A stretch of DNA of 10,297 bases, taken from assembly GCA_937926755.1 (NCBI GenBank), contig CALBBA010000017.1:1-10297 (forward strand), written 5' to 3'. Numbering within the stretch: the first letter of the stretch is position 1; each line of letters starts with the position of its first letter. A program made the position numbers and the translations under genes. The notes beneath the pieces are model-generated. The model saw only the letters and a program-made list of their open reading frames with translations, was not told the DNA's origin and searched no databases. This DNA is from an uncultured Collinsella sp. (lineage in GTDB: Bacteria > Actinomycetota > Coriobacteriia > Coriobacteriales > Coriobacteriaceae). Positions 1 to 5,974 of the stretch are shown here, one piece after another.

Positions 1-2
1 GC

Positions 3-2267
3 CCGGAGTCCCCCACGGGGGGGGGGTGGGTGGGGACCTGGGGCCCCTGGCCGGCGGGGGACATGTTCCCCGCCGATGTGAGAATCATTGAGGCTAAGGC
101 CCTCTTTGTGAGCCAGGCAAGCCTGACGGGCGAGAGCGAGCCGGTCGAGAAGGTTCCCGCGACGTGCACCGAGTCCGATTCGGCAACGTCGTTCGAGAAC
201 ATCGCCCTCATGGGCAGCAGTGTGATCTCGGGCAGCGCGACGGCGCTCGCCTTTAGCGTGGGCGAGCAGACCTTGTTTGGCTCTATGGCATCGAGCCTGT
301 CCGAGGATGCCGTAGAGACGAGCTTTTCCAAAGGCGTCAATAGCGTCTCGTGGGTGCTCATCCGCTTTATGATGGTGATGGTTCCGTTTGTCTTTATGAT
401 TAACGGCGTCACCAAGGGCGATTGGCTTAATGCTGGCCTGTTTGCCATCAGCATCGCCGTGGGCCTGACACCCGAGATGCTGCCCATGATCGTTACCACG
501 TGCCTTGCCAAGGGCGCCGTGGCTATGAGCAAAAAGCAGACCATCGTTAAGAACCTCAACTCGATTCAAAACTTTGGCGCGATGGACGTGCTGTGCACGG
601 ACAAGACTGGCACGCTGACGCAGGACCAGGTGGTGCTGGAGTATCACTGGAACATCGATGGCCAGGAGGATTCGCGCGTTCTGCGCCATGCCTACCTCAA
701 CAGCTATTTCCAGACGGGCTACAAGAATCTGATGGATCTGGCGATCATCAAATGCACCGAGGAAGAGGAGCAAAACGACCCGAGTCTCACCGACCTTTCC
801 GAGGCCTATGTGAAGGTCGACGAGGTGCCGTTTGACTTTACGCGCCGTCGCCTTACCACCGTGGTGCGCGATCGAAGCGGCAAAACCCAGATGGTCACCA
901 AGGGTGCAGTCGAGGAGATGCTGTCGGTGTGCTCGCATGCCGAGATTGATGGCGGCGTTCACGTGCTGGACGACGAGGTGCGCGAGCGCATTTTGGCAAC
1001 GGTCGCCGACCTTAACGACGACGGCTTCCGCGTGTTGGCAATCGCTCAAAAGTCCAACCCGTCGCCTGTCGGTGCCTTTAGCGCCGATGATGAGCGCGAC
1101 ATGGTGCTGATCGGCTACCTGGCGTTTTTGGATCCGCCCAAAGAGTCCACGGCCGATGCTATCGAGGCGCTGCGCAACCACGGTGTAGCCACCAAGATCT
1201 TGACCGGCGACAATGAGAAGGTCACGCGCACCATCTGCAAGCAGGTGGGACTCGAGGTCAACAACATGCTGCTCGGCAGCGATATCGCCGCAATGGACGA
1301 CGCCGAGCTCGCTCGTCGCGCCGAGGACGTGCAGGTCTTTGCCAAGCTTACGCCCGATCAAAAAGCGCGCGTCGTGTCCGTGCTGCGTGCAAACGGTCAT
1401 GTGGTGGGCTACATGGGCGACGGCATCAACGACGCCTCGGCCATGAAGTCGTCCGACATCGGCATCTCGGTCGATACTGCGGTCGACGTGGCCAAGGAGT
1501 CGGCCGATATCATCTTGCTCGAGAAGGATTTGATGGTGCTCGAGGAGGGCATCATCGAGGGGCGCAAGACCTACGCCAACATGATCAAGTACATCAAGAT
1601 GACCGCAAGCTCCAACTTCGGCAATATGTTCAGCGTGCTTGCCGCATCCGCCCTGCTGCCGTTTTTGCCGATGATGAGCATCCAGCTGATCCTGCTCAAC
1701 CTGATCTATGACTGCAGCTGCCTGGCGATTCCCTGGGACAACGTGGACGAGGAGTTCCTGCGCGTGCCGCGTACCTGGGACGCTTCGAGTGTTGGCAGGT
1801 TCATGATCTGGATCGGGCCCACCAGCTCCATCTTCGACTTTATGACCTATATCTTTATGTACTTCGTTTTCTGCCCCCTGTTCGTGAGCCATGGCGTGCT
1901 GTTCAACGACCTGGCGAGCGTCTACTCGGGCGCCGCGCTGGAGCAGATGCAGCTGGCCTACATCGCGCTGTTCCAGGCTGGATGGTTCGTCGAGTCTATG
2001 TGGAGCCAGACGCTGGTCATCCACATGATCCGTACGCCTAAGTTGCCGTTTATCCAGAGCCGTGCCTCGGCTCCGGTGATGCTGCTCACGATGACGGGCA
2101 TCGCGCTGCTCACGCTGATCCCGTTTAGCCCGCTTGGCCCCACGCTGGGTCTGGGCGCCCTGCCTGTCGAGTACTTCTTGTTCCTGATTCCGTGCATCTT
2201 GCTGTACATGGCGCTGGCGACAAGCCTTAAGAAGGCCTACGTCAAGCGCTACGGCGAGCTGCTGTAG
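3..2267 (+). CDS. mgtA: Magnesium-translocating P-type ATPase (MgtA/MgtB type), 5'-truncated by window edge
   Basis: Integral membrane pump that uses ATP to import Mg2+ (P-type ATPase class IIIB). Counting residues from the GTG at base 30, the actuator loop TGES is at 33-36. The membrane motif PEMLP is at 148-152, the phosphorylated Asp191 lies in DKTGTLT, TGDN is at 392-395 and the hinge MGDGINDA starts at 462. The C-terminal third contains several hydrophobic segments and the family-typical run of Tyr-Asp, Pro-Trp-Asp and Val-Asp-Glu after the hinge. About 745 residues are visible against roughly 900 in full-length relatives, so the N-terminal cytoplasmic tail and the first two membrane helices are missing. 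The frame is open to the left edge and there is no credible start inside the window. The first ~70 bases are G-rich and do not encode the expected family sequence before AGDM (see findings). A small membrane-protein gene follows after 30 bases, probably in the same transcript. Mg2+ selectivity is inferred from family resemblance. Confidence 0.95.
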   Translation, partial: PESPTGGGWVGTWGPWPAGDMFPADVRIIEAKALFVSQASLTGESEPVEKVPATCTESDSATSFENIALMGSSVISGSATALAFSVGEQTLFGSMASSLSEDAVETSFSKGVNSVSWVLIRFMMVMVPFVFMINGVTKGDWLNAGLFAISIAVGLTPEMLPMIVTTCLAKGAVAMSKKQTIVKNLNSIQNFGAMDVLCTDKTGTLTQDQVVLEYHWNIDGQEDSRVLRHAYLNSYFQTGYKNLMDLAIIKCTEEEEQNDPSLTDLSEAYVKVDEVPFDFTRRRLTTVVRDRSGKTQMVTKGAVEEMLSVCSHAEIDGGVHVLDDEVRERILATVADLNDDGFRVLAIAQKSNPSPVGAFSADDERDMVLIGYLAFLDPPKESTADAIEALRNHGVATKILTGDNEKVTRTICKQVGLEVNNMLLGSDIAAMDDAELARRAEDVQVFAKLTPDQKARVVSVLRANGHVVGYMGDGINDASAMKSSDIGISVDTAVDVAKESADIILLEKDLMVLEEGIIEGRKTYANMIKYIKMTASSNFGNMFSVLAASALLPFLPMMSIQLILLNLIYDCSCLAIPWDNVDEEFLRVPRTWDASSVGRFMIWIGPTSSIFDFMTYIFMYFVFCPLFVSHGVLFNDLASVYSGAALEQMQLAYIALFQAGWFVESMWSQTLVIHMIRTPKLPFIQSRASAPVMLLTMTGIALLTLIPFSPLGPTLGLGALPVEYFLFLIPCILLYMALATSLKKAYVKRYGELL

Positions 2268-2282
2268 TGGGGGATTGATGCA

Positions 2283-2289
2283 GAAAGGA
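2283..2289 (+). promoter_or_regulatory. Ribosome binding site of the small membrane-protein gene
   Basis: AAAGGAG lies 8 bases before the ATG at 2298, between the mgtA stop and the small gene. It is a strong Shine-Dalgarno match and is the main argument that the 51-codon frame is translated. Confidence 0.75.
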
Positions 2290-2297
2290 GCGTTTGC

Positions 2298-2453
2298 ATG
2301 AACTGGACGCAGATTTGGATGGACTTGTTTGGCACCACGGAGTGGCTCGGCCTTAACATGGGCTTTTGGGTGGCCAACGGCGTGGTGTTGGTGGTTGTCG
2401 TGATTATGAACGTTGTCTTTTGGAGCATGAAACCGCTGCCGAGGGATGAATAA
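2298..2453 (+). CDS. 51-residue single-span membrane protein downstream of mgtA
   Basis: An ATG preceded by AAAGGAG opens a 51-codon frame ending in TAA, 30 bases after mgtA and before a strong terminator. The position fits a two-gene transcript. Residues 1-20 are polar to amphipathic and rich in Trp (residues 3, 7, 16). Residues 21-43 are a continuous hydrophobic stretch of Gly, Phe, Trp, Val and Ile, long enough to cross the membrane once. The tail FWSMKPLPRDE is charged, with Lys45 just past the membrane. I believe similar small proteins sit behind mgtA in other Gram-positive bacteria, but this is recall and was not checked. Enterobacteria have an unrelated 31-residue protein, MgtS, that protects MgtA from proteolysis. 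A comparable role as partner or stabiliser of the pump is an inference from position and topology only. Confidence 0.8.
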   Translation: MNWTQIWMDLFGTTEWLGLNMGFWVANGVVLVVVVIMNVVFWSMKPLPRDE

Positions 2454-2455
2454 CA

Positions 2456-2497
2456 AGCGAGGGGGCCGCCTGCCGGGCGACCCCCTCGCTGTTTATA
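2456..2497 (+). terminator. Rho-independent terminator of the mgtA operon
   Basis: A 10-bp perfect outer stem (AGCGAGGGGG at 2456-2465 with CCCCCTCGCT at 2481-2490) continues after one C/A mismatch into an inner stem, CGCC with GGCG, closed by a 5-base loop. GTTTAT follows. The 3' T-run is short, but the stem is very strong and begins three bases after the small gene's stop. Confidence 0.85.
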
Positions 2498-2510
2498 AGC
2501 ACCAGTAAAT

Positions 2511-2692
2511 CGAAGGTGAATGGTTTCCCGAGAAGTGAACGACCTAATTTGGACCCCTGAAGCACCCACGTTTTTCGACGCTAAAACCGCAGGATTTGAG
2601 TGATAAAACCGCAGGAATTGGCCTTCCCAAAGTGTCGATGCATAGAGGGTCCGATTTCACCCGTTCACTTCGCGGAAAAGCATTCACCTTCG
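2511..2692. mobile_element. 182-bp MITE-like element with imperfect terminal inverted repeats
   Basis: The first 31 bases (2511-2541) and the reverse complement of the last 31 (2662-2692) agree at 28 positions. GGACCC at 2551-2556 and GGGTCC at 2647-2652 sit symmetrically 9 bases inside each arm, so the inverted homology extends to about 46 bases. The inside holds no convincing gene. It contains a 13-bp direct repeat, TAAAACCGCAGGA, at 2582-2594 and 2604-2616. No target-site duplication is obvious at the ends. It may be a non-autonomous transposable element or a degenerate large palindrome. It fills most of the gap between the mgtA terminator and the dus promoter. Confidence 0.6.
2582..2616 (+). 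repeat. 13-bp tandem direct repeat inside the MITE-like element
   Basis: TAAAACCGCAGGA occurs at 2582-2594 and again at 2604-2616, with a 22-bp period. The role is unknown. The copies could be a protein-binding pair or a trace of local duplication within the element. Confidence 0.6.
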
Positions 2693-2742
2693 TTGCGTAA
2701 GGCGACGGATGGAAGGGTGATTATCGTCAAGCAGCTACCTCT

Positions 2743-2775
2743 GCCTTGTGAATCATCTGAAGCACAAGGCATAAT
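2743..2775 (+). promoter_or_regulatory. Candidate promoter of the dihydrouridine synthase gene, with a dyad
   Basis: A -35-like TTGTGA (2746-2751) and a -10-like CATAAT (2770-2775) are 18 bases apart. A transcript would start near 2782, about 50 bases before the ATG. A perfect 8-bp dyad, GCCTTGTG (2743-2750) and CACAAGGC (2763-2770), overlaps the -35 and fills the spacer. It could be a repressor site. The hexamer matches are moderate (4/6 and 5/6). Confidence 0.5.
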
Positions 2776-2831
2776 GCATGTAACAAGGGGGCGGTTCCTT
2801 TGTCACATCCGTTGATATGAGAGAAGAGTAG

Positions 2832-3785
2832 ATGATTCTTTCGCTTGCCCCTATGGAGGGGATTACCGGGCATGTGTTCCGTCGCGTGCATGCGGAGTGC
2901 TTTGGCGCACTCGATTGTTATTACACGCCGTTTTTGCCGCCGCCGCGGGTGGGAAACCGCTTTGGCGGCAAGGCGTTTAAGGAGATCGATCCTGCCAATA
3001 ACCAGGGGCTCAACGTGGTGCCTCAGTTGATGTCCAAGAACGCGGACGAGTTTGTGTGGGCGGCACAGGTGCTCGCCGACATGGGCTATCGCGAGGTCAA
3101 TCTCAACTTGGGTTGTCCCTCGGGGACGGTTGTCGCCAAGGGCAAGGGCTCGGGCTTTTTGCGCCACTTGGACGAGCTCGAAGTGTTCTTGAGCGATGTG
3201 TGCGAACGTTCGCCGTTGCCGGTGTCGGTAAAAACCAGGCTGGGGCTGGAGAGTGACGACGAATACGAGCGCGTGCTTGACCTGTACTGTCGCATGCCGC
3301 TGGCAGAGCTAATCGTGCATCCGCGCGTGCAAAAGGATCGTTACACGGGCTCGCCGCGCAAAGCGTTTTACGGCGAGACGCTGGAGCGCGCGCCGTTCCC
3401 GGTGGCATACAACGGCGACATCTTTGATCTTGAGGACGTGGACGCGCTGGTGGAGGCCTATCCCGGTACACGCCATGTGATGCTGGGGCGTGGCTTGCTT
3501 GCGAACCCCGCGCTGGCTCGCATGGTCAAGGGCGGCCCTGCTGCAACGGCTGCTGAGCTGCAGCGCTTCCACGACACGCTGTTTGCGGCATATGCAGAAG
3601 AGATTGGCGGCAACGCGGTCTTTCGCATGAAGGAGTGGTGGTTCTACGCCAAATGCGCCTTCGCTGACCCCGCTACCGTTCACAAGCTCGTACGTAAGAC
3701 CAAAAAGGTTGACGAATACCGCGCCGCCGTCGAGCGCGTCTTTCGCGAGCAGCCACTCGCACCCATAGCCCGCTTCCACGGCTAG
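2832..3785 (+). CDS. dus: tRNA-dihydrouridine synthase (Dus family)
   Basis: FMN-dependent enzyme that reduces specific uridines in tRNA to dihydrouridine using NADPH. The 317-residue protein is a TIM barrel of normal family length. It opens with the flavin-binding APMEGIT (residues 6-12). The signature NLGCPSGTV starts at residue 92, with the catalytic acid Cys95 that protonates the uridine. Further family motifs are KTRLG, an HPR strand, YNGDI and MLGRGLLANPAL, the last two binding the FMN phosphate. The C-terminal helical tRNA-binding part is present and ends at residue 317. The ATG at 2832 lies just after a purine-rich GAGAGAAGAG and leads directly into the conserved N-terminus. Which Dus subtype and tRNA position it serves cannot be decided here. 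It appears to be a single-gene unit, with a palindromic repeat starting 7 bases after its stop. Confidence 0.95.
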   Translation: MILSLAPMEGITGHVFRRVHAECFGALDCYYTPFLPPPRVGNRFGGKAFKEIDPANNQGLNVVPQLMSKNADEFVWAAQVLADMGYREVNLNLGCPSGTVVAKGKGSGFLRHLDELEVFLSDVCERSPLPVSVKTRLGLESDDEYERVLDLYCRMPLAELIVHPRVQKDRYTGSPRKAFYGETLERAPFPVAYNGDIFDLEDVDALVEAYPGTRHVMLGRGLLANPALARMVKGGPAATAAELQRFHDTLFAAYAEEIGGNAVFRMKEWWFYAKCAFADPATVHKLVRKTKKVDEYRAAVERVFREQPLAPIARFHG

Positions 3786-3792
3786 TTGGTCG

Positions 3793-3849
3793 TTGGGGAC
3801 GTTCTTTAACGACTAGTCATTTAAGAACGTCCCCAATGGCTGTGTTGCA
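3793..3849. repeat. Palindromic dispersed repeat, copy A
   Basis: Bases 3793-3836 form a 44-bp near-perfect palindrome: 14-bp outer arms TTGGGGACGTTCTT and AAGAACGTCCCCAA around a core containing GACTAGTC, with 20 of 22 positions paired. The adjoining tail to 3849 is also shared with copy C (6134-6179; 44 of 46 bases identical from 3804 to 3849). It starts 7 bases after the dus stop, a REP-like placement. It may also act as a terminator, although no T-run follows. Confidence 0.8.
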
Positions 3850-3854
3850 AAAGC

Positions 3855-3909
3855 TGTACGCCAGCATCCAAAGATGTCGAAAAATGTCGACTTTGGATGC
3901 TGGCGTACA
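3855..3909 (-). terminator. Perfect 19-bp-stem palindrome, possible terminator between convergent genes
   Basis: Arms 3855-3873 and 3891-3909 are perfect reverse complements over 19 bp. The 17-base loop is made of two copies of ATGTCGA (3874-3880 and 3884-3890) separated by AAA. It lies between the 3' ends of dus and of the antitoxin gene. Read on the minus strand the stem is followed by GCTTTTG, a weak U-run, so it could end the toxin-antitoxin transcript. The perfection of the stem and the repeated loop also fit a dispersed repeat element. Confidence 0.5.
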
Positions 3910-3935
3910 TGTATGGATTCGGTGGGGAGTTGAGT

Positions 3936-4202
3936 CTAGGCAATCATTGCATCGAGCGTGATGAGCTCCCTGAGTCGCTCCGTGCGTGTTTGCCCATGGC
4001 GCTTTGCTTTTGCGTCAAACGCATCAAGAACAGACTCACCCACACGTGCCGATAAAACAACGCTTGGCTCATCAGAGATCGATGGCCTTCCCAGCTTGAT
4101 GGTGCGACCCTTTGGCCACTCATCTTTTTCGTATGCCTCCGCGGCTTTCTCCAACTCTCCGGGGGCAAACCCCATCATCTTTTCGAGCTGCTTAGCGTCC
4201 AT
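3936..4202 (-). CDS. Ribbon-helix-helix antitoxin of a type II toxin-antitoxin pair
   Basis: This 88-residue protein is predicted to neutralise the toxin encoded just upstream and to repress the shared promoter. Residues 1-45 are charged and probably flexible, the likely toxin-binding arm. Residues 47-81 look like a ribbon-helix-helix DNA-binding unit: a short beta strand (SVVLSARV), a helix (ESVLDAFDAKAKRHG), a turn, and a second helix starting at TRTERLRELI. The ATG at 4202 was chosen because AGGAG overlaps the toxin's TAG stop 6 bases upstream, a classic translational-coupling layout. The longer open frame upstream overlaps the toxin gene and looks unlike protein. Toxin-first gene order is the arrangement of brnTA. 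The antitoxin does not closely resemble BrnA outside its fold. The assignment is from fold pattern and context. Confidence 0.75.
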   Translation of the reverse strand: MDAKQLEKMMGFAPGELEKAAEAYEKDEWPKGRTIKLGRPSISDEPSVVLSARVGESVLDAFDAKAKRHGQTRTERLRELITLDAMIA

Positions 4203-4210
4203 AGCGTCTC

Positions 4211-4477
4211 CTATCGATCGACCCCGATTTCCCTGAGCACCTTGCGAGTAGGAGGGACAAGGGCATGGTAAATGATGTAACCATCTCGATTGGGGCAATA
4301 TCGAGCGATGAGCTCCATGAGACGGTTTCTTCCATCAAGTCCAACGAGAACGTAATCGATACCTCCGTTTTCAAGATCACGCCTGAACCATGCAAAAGCG
4401 GAGTTCCAGGCGCAGGTGATATCCGTCTCCGTCAGCCCGTGTTTGAGGGCGTGGGGGTGGATTGCGATGAGCTCCAT
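4211..4477 (-). CDS. BrnT-like toxin (putative ribonuclease) of a type II toxin-antitoxin pair
   Basis: This 88-residue protein starts at ATG 4477, with GAGAGG shortly upstream. It has the outline of the BrnT/DUF4258 small-toxin group, RelE-like-fold ribonucleases that inhibit translation. An N-terminal HPHALKHGLTETDI helix recalls the family's KHG(V/I)(S/T)xxE. A beta stretch, DYVLVGLDGRNRLMELIAR, matches the 'GxxxxGRLLxV' strands. The closing YHALVPPTRKVLREIG resembles the 'IxxARxxTxxE' end. A TTG at 4513 would add 12 residues, but it falls inside the promoter, so the shorter form is preferred. The gene ends 8 bases before the antitoxin ATG. Catalytic residues cannot be named with certainty, and the call is by pattern. 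Confidence 0.65.
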   Translation of the reverse strand: MELIAIHPHALKHGLTETDITCAWNSAFAWFRRDLENGGIDYVLVGLDGRNRLMELIARYCPNRDGYIIYHALVPPTRKVLREIGVDR

Positions 4478-4492
4478 AAGGGCCTCTCTTTT

Positions 4493-4521
4493 TGTATACA
4501 GTTTTGTAGACAAAAATGCAA
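4493..4521 (-). promoter_or_regulatory. Toxin-antitoxin promoter with paired operator boxes
   Basis: On the minus strand a -35 TTGCAT (4516-4521) and a -10 TATACA (4493-4498) are separated by exactly 17 bases. Two 8-bp boxes of the form TGTANACA lie over it: the palindrome TGTATACA (4493-4500) covers the -10 and TGTAGACA (4505-4512) is in the spacer, 12 bp centre to centre. Short palindromes of this type on one face of the helix are typical ribbon-helix-helix sites. Transcription would start about 10 bases before the ATG at 4477, which supports that start over the TTG at 4513. Confidence 0.7.
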
Positions 4522-4534
4522 GCAGTTAATAGGG

Positions 4535-5821
4535 TTAAGCGGCCTGTTTTGATTGGATCTCTCGATGCAAGGTCGACACCGGAGGCTCCACCACTTCTTC
4601 GTTTCTTAGCTCGGTATGCGAACGTCCGTTGAACTCCCAGAGGGGAGCGTCTTCATAGATTATCGAGAGGAGCTTGGAGATCTCCGCTGTTTTATTGCGT
4701 TCGTAAAACTCGGGCCGTACGACAATCAATAAGAAAGCTGCGTCTTCGGTAATTTGCTGTGCTGTCGGCGTTCCGTTGAGTCCAACGGAACGCAAAAGCT
4801 TTGTCATGATGAAATCGAACTCATCTTCTCTTGCATGGAGATCGGATGCCTTAAGCTCAGGGTCTCTCAGGACGTACTGCTTGAGTCGTTCGACAGATCG
4901 ACTGCACTTTATATGCCCGCAGATGACTTCGTCATAGCTGAGCCTTTTGATTGGAAGACGTTCGTGACCGGCGAAGATGGCTGCCACTCTGATGCCAACG
5001 CGCCGTTCGCGCAGCGCGCGCATTTCACCGGTGTATTCGCTGTGCCGTTCATATTTTCGATAGGAGTATCCGTAGTCATTGTAGTAATAAGGGGCTTCAT
5101 CGACAGCGTCATCGAGCTCAGGCGCTATGAGATAGAGTTTTCTATCTCTGGATATGATGCAGGGATTGTCGATTTGCCCCGATTCGTTCCTGATTTGCCA
5201 AATAGTTTCATTTATCTCAAATCTCGAGACTGGATTGGGGGCACAGGAGCTGTAGAGCTCAATAAGCTCATCGAGTGAAATGATTCCACAGGCATCTGTG
5301 TAGGCGCGGGCGAAGCGCCGTACTTCTTGATTTGATTCAAGCGCACGGCGCTCCCAAGCATCCAAAGTGTCCTGCGGACTTCGATAGCGGGCATGACGAT
5401 CGATGCGCAACGCGCTCCAATGGTTATCCGCGGCAACGTTCATCAGATCTAAGCGCAGGTCTTTGTCGGCGATGTGAGCGAGCGACTGATAGTGTTCTAG
5501 ATCAAGCTCCGGTCGAAACCCCATGTCTTCCGGAACAATTCGTGCGAGCTTTATGCAACGCTTGAGATAAGTCGGGCCCAGGCTTGGGCTAAAGTGCTGC
5601 TTGAGGTGGCAAGCGATGGGCGAGAGTAAGCCATTGAGATTGGAAATGGGGTATCCGGCAATCTCTTGCTCGAGGCGGCGCCCGATGAGCAGAGCCCCTT
5701 CCGAAGAGGTCTCATGGTTGATGCCTTTCTGGCCGAGGTGTTTGGCCTCGACAATCCTGCTGATATCTGAGCAGGTATTTGAAATAATGTCGGGTGAAAG
5801 GGTTGGAATCTTTTTAGCCAT
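4535..5821 (-). CDS. Large protein with DUF1016/YhcG-like N-terminal domain; function unknown
   Basis: Residues ~40-148 follow the pattern of the DUF1016 N-terminal helical domain found before the PD-(D/E)XK nuclease of YhcG proteins. It has LIGRRLEQEI, then GLLSPIACHLKQHF, an SLGPTYLKRCIKLAR helix, LDLEHYQSLAHI, and finally R-x-x-L-M-N-x-A with NHWSALRIDRH (the family's 'WS-x-R-x-L' end). The rest (150-428) is not the usual nuclease: I see no DUF1016 C-terminal catalytic motif. Residues ~165-290 begin YTDACGIISLDELIELY and recall an uncharacterised helical module of Gram-positive proteins. A Tyr-rich acidic stretch lies at ~245-265, and 300-400 is a mostly helical, unrecognised region. The ATG at 5821 has AGGAG 9 bases upstream. 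G+C is visibly lower than in neighbouring housekeeping genes, suggesting acquisition. A LexA-box-like site lies over its distal promoter. The toxin gene follows 57 bases downstream. A defence or stress role is inferred from context only. Confidence 0.7.
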   Translation of the reverse strand: MAKKIPTLSPDIISNTCSDISRIVEAKHLGQKGINHETSSEGALLIGRRLEQEIAGYPISNLNGLLSPIACHLKQHFSPSLGPTYLKRCIKLARIVPEDMGFRPELDLEHYQSLAHIADKDLRLDLMNVAADNHWSALRIDRHARYRSPQDTLDAWERRALESNQEVRRFARAYTDACGIISLDELIELYSSCAPNPVSRFEINETIWQIRNESGQIDNPCIISRDRKLYLIAPELDDAVDEAPYYYNDYGYSYRKYERHSEYTGEMRALRERRVGIRVAAIFAGHERLPIKRLSYDEVICGHIKCSRSVERLKQYVLRDPELKASDLHAREDEFDFIMTKLLRSVGLNGTPTAQQITEDAAFLLIVVRPEFYERNKTAEISKLLSIIYEDAPLWEFNGRSHTELRNEEVVEPPVSTLHREIQSKQAA

Positions 5822-5944
5822 AGCGATGCACTCCTGTGTGACTCACGGAAAAGAAACAGTCTGATTGTGAGCGCCGTTCTTTGATGGCGACGGCGAACAG
5901 GAGCGCAGCCTGTCTGAGATGGACGAGTGCAGCAACCACCGATC

Positions 5945-5974
5945 TTACTTACTGAGCTCGCTCCAGCGTGTCAT
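5945..5974 (-). CDS. Putative 9-codon leader ORF upstream of the DUF1016-like gene
   Basis: GGAGG (5981-5985) is placed 6 bases before an ATG encoding MTRWSELSK and then TAA. Its ATG overlaps the TGA of a 12-codon frame (5971-6009, MRLVESSCGGPQ) that starts close to the predicted transcript start. The ideal ribosome site suggests real translation, perhaps as a regulatory leader peptide in the ~190-base leader. Frames this short arise by chance, so the call is tentative. Confidence 0.3.
   Translation of the reverse strand: MTRWSELSK

Noticed and set aside
15..35. G-rich run that could be read as a G-quadruplex or regulatory motif
   Set aside because: It lies within coding sequence at the contig edge and disagrees with the protein family, so base-calling error is more likely.
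2278..2301. Seven-codon frame (MQKGAFA) overlapping the ATG of the small membrane gene
   Set aside because: It has no ribosome site of its own and contains the ribosome site of the next gene. Chance frame.
2249..2569. 106-codon open frame on the minus strand
   Set aside because: It runs through the mgtA end, the small gene, the terminator and the inverted repeat, has no ribosome site and is not protein-like.
2600..2815. 71-codon open frame on the plus strand
   Set aside because: It crosses the terminal inverted repeat and the dus promoter, lacks a ribosome site, and its composition is not protein-like.
4478..4513. TTG start adding 12 residues to the toxin
   Set aside because: The TTG lies within the promoter spacer, upstream of the predicted transcription start. 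The ATG at 4477 has a good ribosome site.
4754..5278. 174-codon plus-strand frame inside the DUF1016-like gene
   Set aside because: Antisense shadow. The minus-strand frame has recognisable domain patterns and a good ribosome site, and this one has neither.
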